Shown here piece by piece: positions 1 to 8,028 of a stretch of 64,000 bases of DNA. The first letter of the stretch is position 1. Each line of letters opens with the position of its first letter. The stretch comes from Actinacidiphila acidipaludis (GTDB lineage: Bacteria > Actinomycetota > Actinomycetes > Streptomycetales > Streptomycetaceae): the NCBI RefSeq assembly GCF_019890725.1, contig NZ_JAINZZ010000021.1, positions 56,518-120,517 on the forward strand. Direction: 5' to 3'. The notes under the pieces were generated by a model that was given only the letters and a program-made list of their open reading frames with translations, was not told where the DNA came from and ran no database searches. Both the position numbers and the translations under genes were made by a program.

Positions 1-254
1 AGGCTGGGGTCCGCGAGAAGGTAGGAGAGGACGGTGCCGATGGCTATGGCGGCGAGGATGGCGCCACGGCCGGTCGCCTCGCGTGCAAGGTCGCGCAGGA
101 CGAGCGCCAGGCCGACGAAGTAGACGCCGGCGGGCGCCACGTAACCGAGGCCGACGGGTACCGCGCCGAAGTGGGCGACGGCCAAGTTGGCGGCCGGGAT
201 GGTGGCGATGTACGCGATGACTGTGGCAATACCGGCAGGAGCGGGGGCCTTCAC
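1..254 (-). CDS. VUT-family (YhhQ-like) putative preQ0/queuosine-precursor transporter, 3' part outside the window
   Basis: The minus strand is open from a GTG at 254 to the left edge of the window, so only the first 84 residues are visible. A stop codon (TAG) lies two codons upstream of the GTG, which fixes the start. The translation is hydrophobic, with an AANLAVAHFG segment followed by VGLGYVAPAGVYFVGLALVL and RDLAREATG. This pattern (Asn in the first helix, APAGVY, then LRDL) is typical of the VUT family, whose member YhhQ imports 7-deazaguanine precursors. It lies beyond folE2 in the same orientation, about 400 bases away, so a role in taking up or supplying preQ0/preQ1 for the island is likely. 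That is inference from family and position; the substrate cannot be read from sequence. Confidence 0.75.
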   Translation of the reverse strand, partial: MKAPAPAGIATVIAYIATIPAANLAVAHFGAVPVGLGYVAPAGVYFVGLALVLRDLAREATGRGAILAAIAIGTVLSYLLADPS

Positions 255-653
255 GATCTACTTTCTGTCTCGGTGGTGGGTTGCTGCGCTCGGCGCCAGC
301 GGCGGACGGACGGTGGGACGAACGTGCAGACAGTACAGCGCAGGACACTGACATCCTTAAGGCGTCGGTCCGCGCTGCAGTGCTGAGAGAAGTGCCTGCT
401 GCCGGGAGGTGAGTAAGGTCCCGGTGGGGTTAGGCGATGCCGCCCTGAGGGACTCGGGTGGGCTCCTGGATGGCGAACGCGCTAGTCAGCGGCGCCGGCG
501 CCGGCCCGCTGTACGGGCCCACGTGGCGCGGGCATAGCCGCCAGTGGACGCTCCCCGCGGGCTCGGGTAAAGCCGCGCACGTGGCCGCCGCAGGCACGGC
601 GTAGGGAAGGGGTTGGCCCCCTTTCCGTTCCGCCCCAGGGCGCGTGAGGGGCT
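255..653. other. Intergenic region between folE2 and the transporter
   Basis: No convincing gene is seen in these 399 bases. The part next to folE2 contains a GC-rich hairpin likely to end the queC-queE-queD-folE2 transcript. The part next to the transporter must hold its promoter, but I could not assign -35/-10 boxes with confidence. I looked for a preQ1-type riboswitch ahead of the transporter and saw no clear match. Confidence 0.5.
604..626 (-). terminator. Putative terminator after folE2
   Basis: A 9-base stem (604-612 against 618-626, one imperfect pair) with a 5-base loop lies about 28 bases past the folE2 stop on the minus strand. There is no strong T-run, as is common in high-GC actinobacteria. 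Confidence 0.45.
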
Positions 654-1427
654 TCAACCGGTGTAGGTCAGGCTGGCGATGGCGTCGTGGCTGTGAATAC
701 TTTCCAGATTCTTCGCCCGGATCGCGTGTTTCAGCCCCTTTTCACGGCATGCAAGGCTTATATCCCGGATGATGTCTTCGACGAAGACGGGATGGTCGTA
801 GGCCTGCATGGTGACGACGCGTTCGTCGGGCCGCTTGATGAGGGGGAGGACAGGGGCGGAGCCGACGCTGCGCAGTAGGTCAACGATTTCGTGGACCGCC
901 AGGGGGTAGGGCGCGTCGGCGGTCCCGGTGACAGTGAGGGTGACCTCGCTGCGCTGGTTGTGGGCGCCGTAGTCGGAGATGGCTTTGGAGCACGGGCACA
1001 GACTGGTGACGTCGGTGGTCACAGTGGTGGCGACGGTGCAGGTGTCGGGGGTGATGCAACCGGTGATGGTGACGTCGTGGGTTTGCCACGACTGCCGCTT
1101 ACTGGCTGGCGCGGTCACGCTCGTGGCGATGGGCATGGACAACGTCACAGCCAGGCTGGGGGCTTCAAGCAGGGCGAGCCCTCGTTTGAGCGCGATGGGC
1201 AAGTCCTGCGGGGCGAGGGTGGCCACTTCCTCATGGACCAGGGCGATCATGCGGCTCATGTGGGTGCCACGTCGCTCGGCCTGCAGGCCGACGGTGACGC
1301 TGATGTCGGCGACGCCATGCTGGCGCGTGTGACCGTCATCGAACGTGACGGGATAGCGCAAGCCGCTAATCCCTACTTGGTCGATGGCGATGCCGCGGGA
1401 GTCGTCCTCGTTTTGGATGTCATGCAT
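654..1427 (-). CDS. folE2: GTP cyclohydrolase FolE2 (type IB)
   Basis: A 257-residue protein that converts GTP to dihydroneopterin triphosphate, the first step of preQ0 synthesis (and of folate). Type IB hallmarks are visible: GTHMSR at about residues 54-59 and the LCPCSKAISDYGAHNQRS block at about 143-160, with its metal/active-site cysteines and histidine. It is the last gene of the queC-queE-queD-folE2 operon, starting 4 bases after the queD stop. FolE2 is unrelated in sequence to FolE and is not strictly zinc-dependent. Having this enzyme inside the island suggests a supply of precursor independent of the host folate enzyme. The start ATG at 1427 fits the close spacing. Confidence 0.92.
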   Translation of the reverse strand: MHDIQNEDDSRGIAIDQVGISGLRYPVTFDDGHTRQHGVADISVTVGLQAERRGTHMSRMIALVHEEVATLAPQDLPIALKRGLALLEAPSLAVTLSMPIATSVTAPASKRQSWQTHDVTITGCITPDTCTVATTVTTDVTSLCPCSKAISDYGAHNQRSEVTLTVTGTADAPYPLAVHEIVDLLRSVGSAPVLPLIKRPDERVVTMQAYDHPVFVEDIIRDISLACREKGLKHAIRAKNLESIHSHDAIASLTYTG

Positions 1428-1431
1428 GCCA

Positions 1432-1788
1432 CTACTCGCCTCGGTAGGTGCAACCGGAGGTACAGGTCTCGCGCACGGTGATTGCCGACAGGGCGGGGAG
1501 TTCGACGATCATCCGGTCCCAGATCCAGCGGGCCAGGTTCTCGCTGGTGGGGTTGTCGAGGCCTTCGATGTCATTCAGGTAGTAATGGTCGAGTTGTGCA
1601 TCAATGGGCTTAAAAGCCTCTTTGATGTCGCCGAAGTCCATCACCCAGCCCGCCTCCGGATCGACGGGTGCCTCCACGTGCACGGTGACCTTGTAGGAGT
1701 GGCCGTGCAGGCGGGCGCACTTGTGGCCCTCGGGGACGCGCGGCAGGCGGTGGGCCGCTTCGAAGGTGAACTCGCGGAAGATTTCCAT
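1432..1788 (-). CDS. queD: 6-carboxy-5,6,7,8-tetrahydropterin synthase QueD
   Basis: A 118-residue member of the 6-pyruvoyl-tetrahydropterin synthase family that makes 6-carboxytetrahydropterin from dihydroneopterin triphosphate, the second step to preQ0. The zinc-binding histidines are present (H13 in FEAAHRLP; H28 and H30 in LHGHS), as are the catalytic C24 (GHKCARL) and the LDH (66-68) and PTSEN (80-84) motifs. The length is normal for QueD. Its ATG shares one base with the queE stop (TAATG), indicating translational coupling, and folE2 follows after 4 bases. Confidence 0.95.
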   Translation of the reverse strand: MEIFREFTFEAAHRLPRVPEGHKCARLHGHSYKVTVHVEAPVDPEAGWVMDFGDIKEAFKPIDAQLDHYYLNDIEGLDNPTSENLARWIWDRMIVELPALSAITVRETCTSGCTYRGE

Positions 1789-2423
1789 TACTGAATTCCC
1801 AGATACTTGTGCGTCTGGAGGGAGAGCGTCCAGCGCGGGTTCTTCATGCAGTACTCGACGGTGGCACGAGTGTGGGCCTCGCGGTCGGCGTCATCCAGGG
1901 GCTGCAGGCGGAAGTGGCGAAAGTCGAGGTGTTCGAACTGGGTGGGGTCGCCGCCGGCCTGGGGGTAGACCAGTTTGAGTTCGTCACCGCTGGTGAGGAC
2001 TAGGGTGGAGCCGATCTTCGGGCTCACACACAGCCAGTCGATACCGCGGGGAGCGGGCCGGGTGCCGTTGGTTTCCACCGCAATCTCAAAACCGCGGCCA
2101 TGCAGGGCCTCGATGGCGGCCTCGTCCAACTGCAGCAGGGGTTCTCCGCCGGTGCACACCACGAACCGGTGCGCTTGGTCGGTGGTGGGCCAGGCGGCCT
2201 CGACGGCGTCGGCCAGTTCCTTGGCGGTGCGAAAGCGGCCGCCGCCTTCGCCGTCGGTGCCCACGAAATCGGTGTCGCAGAACTGGCAGATCGCGCGGGC
2301 GCGATCCTGTTCGCGGCCGGTCCACAGGTTGCAGCGGGAAAACCGGCAAAACACCGCCGGGCGGCCGGCGTGGCCGCCTTCGCCTTGCAGCGTGTAGAAG
2401 ATTTCCTTGATCAGGTAGGTCAT
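1788..2423 (-). CDS. queE: 7-carboxy-7-deazaguanine synthase QueE (radical SAM)
   Basis: A 211-residue radical SAM enzyme that rearranges 6-carboxytetrahydropterin to 7-carboxy-7-deazaguanine. The cluster motif is the QueE-specific C-x14-C-x2-C (C31, C46, C49) rather than the usual C-x3-C-x2-C. The N-terminal [20 protein letters not shown] and the CTGGEPLLQ segment are family signatures. I chose the ATG at 2423, two bases after the queC stop, because the family begins just before the IFYTLQGEG motif. The longer open frame back to 2504 overlaps queC and adds unrelated sequence. Confidence 0.94.
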   Translation of the reverse strand: MTYLIKEIFYTLQGEGGHAGRPAVFCRFSRCNLWTGREQDRARAICQFCDTDFVGTDGEGGGRFRTAKELADAVEAAWPTTDQAHRFVVCTGGEPLLQLDEAAIEALHGRGFEIAVETNGTRPAPRGIDWLCVSPKIGSTLVLTSGDELKLVYPQAGGDPTQFEHLDFRHFRLQPLDDADREAHTRATVEYCMKNPRWTLSLQTHKYLGIQ

Positions 2424-2425
2424 GC

Positions 2426-3121
2426 TCAGGCGCTCTGGTACTGGACGGGGTCGCTGACGCCGGCTTCGGCGAAGCCCTTCAGGCGCAGCAGGCAGGTGTC
2501 GCACTTGCCGCAGGCCCGGCCCTGCTCGTCGGGGTCGTAGCAGGAGGAGGTCAGGGAGTAGTCCACGCCCAGGCGCAGGCCCGCGCGGACGATGTCGGCC
2601 TTGGAGAGTGCGATCAGGGGGGAGTGCAGCGTGATCTTGGAGGTACCCTCGACGCCGGCCTTGGTCGCCAGGTTGGCCATGGTGGCGAACGCCTCCATGT
2701 ACTCGGGGCGGCAGTCGGGGTAGCCGCTGTAGTCCACGGCCGTGACCCCGGTGAAGATGTCGCTGGCGCCGACGGTCTCTGCAAACGCGAGCGCGAAGGA
2801 CAAAAAGATCGTGTTGCGGGCCGGCACGTAGGTGATCGGCACCCCCGCCTCTTGCACGTCCGCGAGCGACTCATGCTTGGGTACCTCGATGTCGGCCGTC
2901 AGAGCAGAGCCGCCGAAGACCCGCAGATCGATGTCGGCGATGACGTGCCGGGCCACGCCCTGGGTCTGGGCGACCCGCTGTGCCGCCTCCAACTCGATGG
3001 AGTGCCGCTGCCCGTAGCGGAAGCTGAGCGCGTATGGAGTGAATCCCTGGTCCTTGGCGATGGCCAGCACCGTGGTCGAGTCCAGGCCGCCGCTCAGCAA
3101 CACGATCGCGGGACGGTCCAT
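2426..3121 (-). CDS. queC: 7-cyano-7-deazaguanine (preQ0) synthase QueC
   Basis: A 231-residue ATP-dependent enzyme that converts 7-carboxy-7-deazaguanine and ammonia to preQ0. It has the PP-loop SGGLDST at residues 10-16 and the C-terminal zinc site C194, C204, C207, C210 (RACGKCDTC). It is the first gene of the minus-strand preQ0 operon. A GGGAG ribosome-binding site lies just upstream of the ATG at 3121. It is divergent from dpdC across 123 bases. No QueF reductase follows, so the pathway visible here stops at preQ0, the substrate used by DpdA-type enzymes. Confidence 0.95.
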   Translation of the reverse strand: MDRPAIVLLSGGLDSTTVLAIAKDQGFTPYALSFRYGQRHSIELEAAQRVAQTQGVARHVIADIDLRVFGGSALTADIEVPKHESLADVQEAGVPITYVPARNTIFLSFALAFAETVGASDIFTGVTAVDYSGYPDCRPEYMEAFATMANLATKAGVEGTSKITLHSPLIALSKADIVRAGLRLGVDYSLTSSCYDPDEQGRACGKCDTCLLRLKGFAEAGVSDPVQYQSA

Positions 3122-3244
3122 GCTGTCACTCCCTTGTCTGAAGTCCAGTTGCCTCCGTTGAGGCAGTGGCAGCCTACCGTCTTAACTACCGGCTACAGTA
3201 ATCACAATCAGAATCGAGTTACGGAAGCCAGAGGTCGAACCGCA
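3122..3244. promoter_or_regulatory. Divergent control region between queC and dpdC
   Basis: These 123 bases separate the two divergent start codons and are clearly richer in A/T than the flanking genes, for example around 3180-3220. They must contain promoters for both the preQ0 operon and the dpdC-dpdB-dpdA operon. A short perfect inverted repeat (TGCCTC-CGTT-GAGGCA, 3150-3165) is a possible operator. I could not assign -10/-35 boxes securely. Sharing one region would let precursor synthesis and DNA modification be co-controlled. Confidence 0.5.
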
Positions 3245-4141
3245 GTGAACGAGTTGCCCATCGTGGTCACGTGCACGGACCGGAAGACCTCGCCCCCCGA
3301 GGCCACGCTGCAGGCCCGTGCCCTGCCCGGGACGGGCCTGGCGGAGCGGGCCGCGGAATGGGCCCGCCGCCTGCACGCCGCGCCAGGGCCGCGCATCGCG
3401 CTGGAGGACCTCTATCAGGGCGACCAGTGGCGGCGCGCCCAAGCCCTCACAAAAGCCGCATCTCAGGCCGGTTTTGTTCCCCGGCTCTACGTGGCCTCGG
3501 CCGGTCTGGGCCTGCGGCCAGTCTCCAGCCTCGCACCCTCCTACGCGGCGACTTTCCTGCCCCGACACGCAGATTCCGTGGCTTCCTCCAGCGCGCAGGC
3601 CACCGGCTGGTGGGATCACCTGCAACGCATGGACGCCAACTGCCAGCTGCCCCAGATCGCAGCCGCCGCCGGCCGGGCGCTGGTGGTGCTGTCCGAGACC
3701 TACGCAGCAGCCATGCACCGCGACCTTGCCGCGCTGGCGGCCACGGGAACCGAGACGGTACTCATAGGGGGCGCCTGTGAGCTGGACGGCATCGTGCGCG
3801 TGCCGGCCAACGCCGCCCTGCGCCACGCCCTGGGCGGCACCCGCACCAGCTTGAACGTCCGTATGGCGGCTTCCTGGCTGGAGCACTGCACGCCCGGCCA
3901 CCTCATCACCCCCAGCGCACGCAAGCGTTGGAGCGACTGGGTCGAGCAGGTCGCCCGCCCCGAACGCTACGAGCGCCGGCCGATGACGGACGAAGCCGTG
4001 ATCGACTTCATCGAACAGTCGAAGGACAGCCACCCCGGCTCCTCCCGCACCCGCCTGCTGCGCCTGCTGCGAGACCAGGGGATGGCCTGTGAACAAAAGC
4101 GCTTCGCCAACCTGTACACAGCGACGATTGGCCCTCGATGA
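3245..4141 (+). CDS. dpdC: DpdC-like protein, putative DNA preQ0 nitrile hydratase
   Basis: A 298-residue protein from a GTG at 3245. The N-terminus (VVTCTDRK), LYQGDQWRRA and the LYVASAGLGLRP segment resemble the YaaA/DUF6884-type fold. DpdC of the Salmonella dpd cluster turns the nitrile of DNA-bound preQ0 into an amide (2'-deoxy-7-amido-7-deazaguanosine). The assignment rests on these motifs and on position: the gene is divergent from queC and its TGA overlaps the dpdB ATG by four bases. The C-terminal ~80 residues look like a separate small helical domain that I do not recognise. If it is not DpdC, it is still very probably a base-modification accessory. Confidence 0.7.
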   Translation: MNELPIVVTCTDRKTSPPEATLQARALPGTGLAERAAEWARRLHAAPGPRIALEDLYQGDQWRRAQALTKAASQAGFVPRLYVASAGLGLRPVSSLAPSYAATFLPRHADSVASSSAQATGWWDHLQRMDANCQLPQIAAAAGRALVVLSETYAAAMHRDLAALAATGTETVLIGGACELDGIVRVPANAALRHALGGTRTSLNVRMAASWLEHCTPGHLITPSARKRWSDWVEQVARPERYERRPMTDEAVIDFIEQSKDSHPGSSRTRLLRLLRDQGMACEQKRFANLYTATIGPR

Positions 4142-5271
4142 CCTCCCTTGTGCTTAAGCGTCGGGCCCTGCGGATCGAGCAGCACCCCACGATCCCCCTG
4201 TACGTGTTCACCCTGGCGGCAGAAGAGGTCCACCAGGTCGCCGACGTGGCACGCATCTCGAGGGATGAGGCCGGCAAACTGATCGGCTACCAACGCCCCG
4301 AGAAGAAGCAGCACGTGAAGCAGATCCTCGAGTACCTCGATGGCGAGGAGGTGCTGTTTCCCAACGGGCTGATCATGGCGCTGCCCTCCAGCGTGCGGTT
4401 CAAGTCCAGCCCGGGCCCGGGCAGCAGCGACGGCCTGTGCACCTCGGGCACGCTGGAGATCACCCTGCCCGATGCCCCCGACGCCCCCCGGCCCGCCTGG
4501 ATCGTCGACGGTCAGCAGCGCAGCCTCGCCCTGGCTCGCACCCGCAACACCCGCCTGGCTGTGACCATCGCCGGCTTCGTTGCCGAAGACCTGGAAACCC
4601 AGCGCGACCAGTTCTTGCGCGTGAACACGGTGTCCCCGCTGCCCACCAATCTCGTGACCGAACTCCTCCCGGAAGTCGGCACCCTGCTGCCGACCAAGCT
4701 CTCCGCCCGCAAACTCCCCGCCGTGCTGGTCGAGGCCCTCAATCACGACAAGGACTCACCCTTTCGGGGCCTGGTGCGCCGCCCGTCCACCACGGCCGAG
4801 CAGAAGACGGACGCTGTCGTCACGGACAACAGCCTCACCACGGCCATCCAGGAATCCCTCAACTCCCCGTCAGGCGCCTTTTTTCCCTACAAAAATCTGT
4901 CCAATGGCACGGTCGACACGGCCACCATCCGCCAGATCCTCGTCGTCTACTGGACCGCGGTGCGCGACACCTTCCCCGACGCGTGGGGGCTGCCGGCGAC
5001 CAAGAGTCGGCTGATGCACGGCGTCGGCATCCGCTCCATGGGACGCTTGATGGATCGCGTCATGATGGCCATCGACCCCGCCTCACCCCATGCCGTGGAG
5101 TTGGCGCGGGACGAACTCGCCTTGATCGCACCGCACTGCCGCTGGACCCAGGGACGCTGGCCCGACCTGAACACCCCCTGGAACGAACTCCAGAACAACC
5201 CCCGCCACATCAGCACCCTGTCGAACTACCTCCTCCGTATCTATGTGCAGGAAAAGGCAAAGGCCGCGTGA
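4138..5271 (+). CDS. dpdB: DpdB, DGQQR-motif protein needed for preQ0 insertion into DNA
   Basis: A 377-residue protein of the DndB/DGQHR-type family. Visible signatures are GYQRPE (50-55), LFPNGLIMAL (73-82) and the diagnostic WIVDGQQRS (121-129), followed by the FLRVNTVSPLP segment. In the characterised Salmonella system DpdB acts with DpdA to place preQ0 in DNA. The gene overlaps dpdC (ATGA at 4138-4141) and dpdA (GTGA at 5268-5271), so the three are translationally coupled. A second related gene lies at 6536-7639. Confidence 0.85.
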   Translation: MTSLVLKRRALRIEQHPTIPLYVFTLAAEEVHQVADVARISRDEAGKLIGYQRPEKKQHVKQILEYLDGEEVLFPNGLIMALPSSVRFKSSPGPGSSDGLCTSGTLEITLPDAPDAPRPAWIVDGQQRSLALARTRNTRLAVTIAGFVAEDLETQRDQFLRVNTVSPLPTNLVTELLPEVGTLLPTKLSARKLPAVLVEALNHDKDSPFRGLVRRPSTTAEQKTDAVVTDNSLTTAIQESLNSPSGAFFPYKNLSNGTVDTATIRQILVVYWTAVRDTFPDAWGLPATKSRLMHGVGIRSMGRLMDRVMMAIDPASPHAVELARDELALIAPHCRWTQGRWPDLNTPWNELQNNPRHISTLSNYLLRIYVQEKAKAA

Positions 5272-6488
5272 AATTCTATTTCCCTGACAGCCAGGACCTG
5301 GTGAGCCCCACGTACGACTTCATCAACGATGAGTACTCGCCCTACCGAGTCCGTCAGCGCGATGACGTCTACGCCCACCAGGCCGTGACACCGATCCCCT
5401 ACGACGGGATCCTTGTCAGCAAGGCGGTTGTCGACGGATCCATGAAGGGTGCAGGTAAATACTCTGCCCCCCAGCGTGAGCGCTTTTACCGCCTGGGCGT
5501 GAGAAACTTCTTCCGTCTTCCCGACGAATGCTCCACCATCGGAGACTGCGGCGCCTTCAACTATATCGACGAAGAGCGCCCACCCTACGAAGTCGACGAA
5601 GTCCTTGACTTCTACGGCCGATGCGGATTCGACGCCGGCATCAGCATCGACCACATCATCTTCGGCTACATCCCTCAAGAATCAGACACGGAACCAGAAG
5701 CGGCGTGGGTGGAACGCCAACAGATCTCCCTGGAACTCGCTGAGAACTTTCTCGCCGCGACCAAAAAGCACGGCGCCCACTTCGAACCCGTCGGCGCCGC
5801 CCAGGGGTGGGGGCCCGACAGTTACGCCCACTCCGTCGCGCAACTGCAGAAAATGGGATACCGGCGTATCGCCCTCGGCGGCATGGTTCCCCTCAAGTCC
5901 CACGAGATCCTGGCCTGCCTGCGAGCCATCGACGAAGTACGCAACCACGACACCGAACTACACCTGCTCGGCATCAATCGCGTCGACAGCATGGAGCAGT
6001 TCGCCCGCCACGGCGTGACCAGCTTCGACAGCACCTCCGCCTTCCGTCAGGCCTTCATGGACGACCGCAACAACTACCACACCGCTACCGGTGCCTATAC
6101 CGCCATCAGGGTCCCCCAAGTTGACGGCAACCCCGCACTCAAACGTCTCATCCTGTCCGGAAGTGTCTCCCAGGCTCAGGCCATCACCGCAGAGCGGGCC
6201 TGCCTGCGCGCACTGCGGGAATTCGACCGCGGGGAAAACTCCCTTGAGGGCGTGCTGACCGCGCTTCAGACGTACGAGTCCCTGGTGCTGGGACCGAAAA
6301 AGAAAAGCTATCTCGAATTCTATGAGCGCACGCTGAGTGACGCTCCATGGCGTGCCTGCCTCTGCGCTCTGTGTAAGAAACACGGCATCGAGATCGCTAT
6401 ATTCCGCGGAAGTGAACGCAACAAGCGTCGCGGATTCCATAATCTGACGGTGCTTGAGGCGAAAATGCGATCGCTCACCTTCGGGTAA
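5268..6488 (+). CDS. dpdA: DpdA, DNA-guanine transglycosylase (TGT paralogue)
   Basis: A 406-residue enzyme expected to exchange guanine in DNA for preQ0. It aligns by eye with bacterial tRNA-guanine transglycosylase: GDCGAF (92-97, D93 for the general-base Asp), ISIDHIIFG (125-133), IALGGMVP (201-208) and TSFDSTSAFR (251-260, D254 for the nucleophile). The zinc site is C364-x-C366-x2-C369 with H391. All key residues are therefore present. The GTG at 5268 overlaps the dpdB stop by four bases and gives an N-terminus (MKFYFPDSQD) that suits the family. The strict linkage to dpdB and dpdC, rather than to queA or other tRNA genes, marks it as the DNA-acting branch. Confidence 0.92.
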   Translation: MKFYFPDSQDLVSPTYDFINDEYSPYRVRQRDDVYAHQAVTPIPYDGILVSKAVVDGSMKGAGKYSAPQRERFYRLGVRNFFRLPDECSTIGDCGAFNYIDEERPPYEVDEVLDFYGRCGFDAGISIDHIIFGYIPQESDTEPEAAWVERQQISLELAENFLAATKKHGAHFEPVGAAQGWGPDSYAHSVAQLQKMGYRRIALGGMVPLKSHEILACLRAIDEVRNHDTELHLLGINRVDSMEQFARHGVTSFDSTSAFRQAFMDDRNNYHTATGAYTAIRVPQVDGNPALKRLILSGSVSQAQAITAERACLRALREFDRGENSLEGVLTALQTYESLVLGPKKKSYLEFYERTLSDAPWRACLCALCKKHGIEIAIFRGSERNKRRGFHNLTVLEAKMRSLTFG

Positions 6489-6535
6489 CATGCGCCCCTA
6501 ATTCTTTTAACTTTTTAAACCAGTCAGGAGATGCG

Positions 6536-7639
6536 ATGGCTGACCGCTACGAACTCAGGCTCCCTGCACTCGAGGTGCGCCAAGGAGACCGAAAAATCTA
6601 CTGCTTCGCTGTCGACGGTAAGAAGATCCACAGTTTTGCTGCCGTCTCCCGCGTCCGCCGCGACGACGACAGCGCCCTCCAGGGCTACCAGCGCCCCGAG
6701 GTCCTCAGCCACATCCGCGGCATCCGCCGCTACCTCGAGTCCGACAAGGCCATGCTCCCCAACGCCCTGGTCCTGGCCTTCGACGGTTCCGTCCGTTTCG
6801 AGAGCGGAGCACGACGCAAGGACGGCGTCGACTACTCCGTCCCCGGCGAGTTGGTCATCCCCGTCGACGAGTCCCTGTCCGACGAGGACAAGCCCGCCCT
6901 GATCGTCGACGGCCAGCAGCGCAGCGCTGCGATCCGCGACGCCAACCTTGCCGAATTCCCCGTCGCCGCCGTTGGCTTTATCGCCGACGACCAGCAAGAC
7001 CAGCGCTCGCAGTTCATTCTGGTCAATTCCACTAAGCCGCTGCCCAAGGGCCTCATCCACGAGCTCCTGCCCGAGACCAGTGGTCATCTCCCGCCCACCT
7101 ACGCGCGCAAGCGCCTGCCGGCCCAGTTGATGACCCGCCTCAACACCGACGGCCAGGGCCCCTTCTACGGCCGCATCGCCAGCCCCACCTCACCCGACGG
7201 CAACATCAAAGACACTGCCGTTCTCCGCATGCTGGAGCACAGCCTCTTCGAGGGCGCCCTCTACCAGTACCGCAACCCCGAAGACGGCTCCGGTGACGTC
7301 GACCGCATGCTGCTGCATCTGCGCTCCTTCTGGGCCATTGTCAAGGAGACATTCAGCGACGCTTGGAAACTCCCGCCTCGCCAGTCCCGCCTCACTCACG
7401 GTGCTGGCATCCAGGCCATGGGTTTCGTCATGGATAGCCTCACCGAAGGCATGTCTGCCGAAGAGGTCGACTGCGACGCGGTGCGCAACGCGGTTCTGTC
7501 TCTTATGCCGGTCACCGCCTGGACCTCGGGCATGTGGCGCTTTCCTGACGGCGAACAGCGCCGCTGGAATGGCCTGCAGAACACCCCCAACGACATCCGC
7601 CTGCTCACCGATCTACTGAGCCGCACTGTACGGGGCTGA
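6536..7639 (+). CDS. Second DpdB-like DGQQR protein
   Basis: A 367-residue paralogue of the dpdB product at 4138-5271. It keeps GYQRPE (50-55), MLPNALVLAF (73-82), LIVDGQQRS (122-130) and QFILVNSTKPLPKGL at matching positions, and the C-terminal QSRLTHGAGIQAMG matches KSRLMHGVGIRSMG in the first copy. Unlike dpdC-dpdB-dpdA, it is separated from dpdA by a 47-base A/T-rich spacer and has its own ribosome-binding site (CAGGAG at 6525-6530). The copies are clearly diverged, so this is not a recent duplication. They may form a heteromer or give different sequence or strand preference; that is speculation. Confidence 0.8.
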   Translation: MADRYELRLPALEVRQGDRKIYCFAVDGKKIHSFAAVSRVRRDDDSALQGYQRPEVLSHIRGIRRYLESDKAMLPNALVLAFDGSVRFESGARRKDGVDYSVPGELVIPVDESLSDEDKPALIVDGQQRSAAIRDANLAEFPVAAVGFIADDQQDQRSQFILVNSTKPLPKGLIHELLPETSGHLPPTYARKRLPAQLMTRLNTDGQGPFYGRIASPTSPDGNIKDTAVLRMLEHSLFEGALYQYRNPEDGSGDVDRMLLHLRSFWAIVKETFSDAWKLPPRQSRLTHGAGIQAMGFVMDSLTEGMSAEEVDCDAVRNAVLSLMPVTAWTSGMWRFPDGEQRRWNGLQNTPNDIRLLTDLLSRTVRG

Positions 7640-8028
7640 CCCAACGGTGGTGTGCACCACATCTACGAGGTAACGCACACCGACACCGATGCGGGCCGCT
7701 TCGATGCACCGCCGCGTGCGCATGCTGGTTCACGATGTTTGTGACGGCATGCGAGGTGTCCCCTCGGGGAGGGCGTCTTCCCTCGTCCTCCCCATCCACC
7801 GTCAATGGGCGCGGGCCCTCTCGTCCGGGCCGTCGGCACGAGGGCAGCGACGACAGGCCGGTGCCACGCGGTGTTCAAGCGGGCAAGGGAATGCAGGGGC
7901 ATGGATACAGCGCCCCAACCGCCCGTCAGATTGTGGGGGACCAGTCGGGTAGCCCCCTTCACCTGTACGGTCCGCACCGGAGGGCGGGCAGGTTTGTGCC
8001 GCGCCCGACGGGCGCGGCACAAGGCGTA
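7640..8028. other. Convergent intergenic region between dpdB-like gene and dpdD
   Basis: No gene is convincing in these 389 bases, which lie between two converging transcripts. Apart from the strong hairpin at 7994-8022 and a weak inverted repeat just after the 7639 stop, I see nothing assignable. Confidence 0.5.
7994..8022 (-). terminator. Strong hairpin terminator of the dpdE-to-dpdD operon
   Basis: A perfect 13-base inverted repeat (7994-8006 and 8010-8022) with a 3-base loop starts 7 bases beyond the dpdD stop codon. It may act in both directions, also stopping transcripts coming from dpdA and the second dpdB. Confidence 0.8.

Noticed and set aside
255..430. preQ1-type riboswitch ahead of the transporter
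   Set aside because: No recognisable small H-type pseudoknot with an A-rich tail on the minus strand; a covariance-model search would be decisive.
430..657. A 75-codon minus-strand frame after folE2
   Set aside because: Covers the folE2 terminator hairpin and overlaps the folE2 stop; composition is Pro/Ala/Arg-rich and unlike a real protein.
4437..5267. Extension of dpdA upstream into dpdB (open frame from 4437)
   Set aside because: The added sequence is Arg/Pro/His-rich shadow of dpdB; the GTG at 5268 with GTGA coupling gives the family N-terminus.
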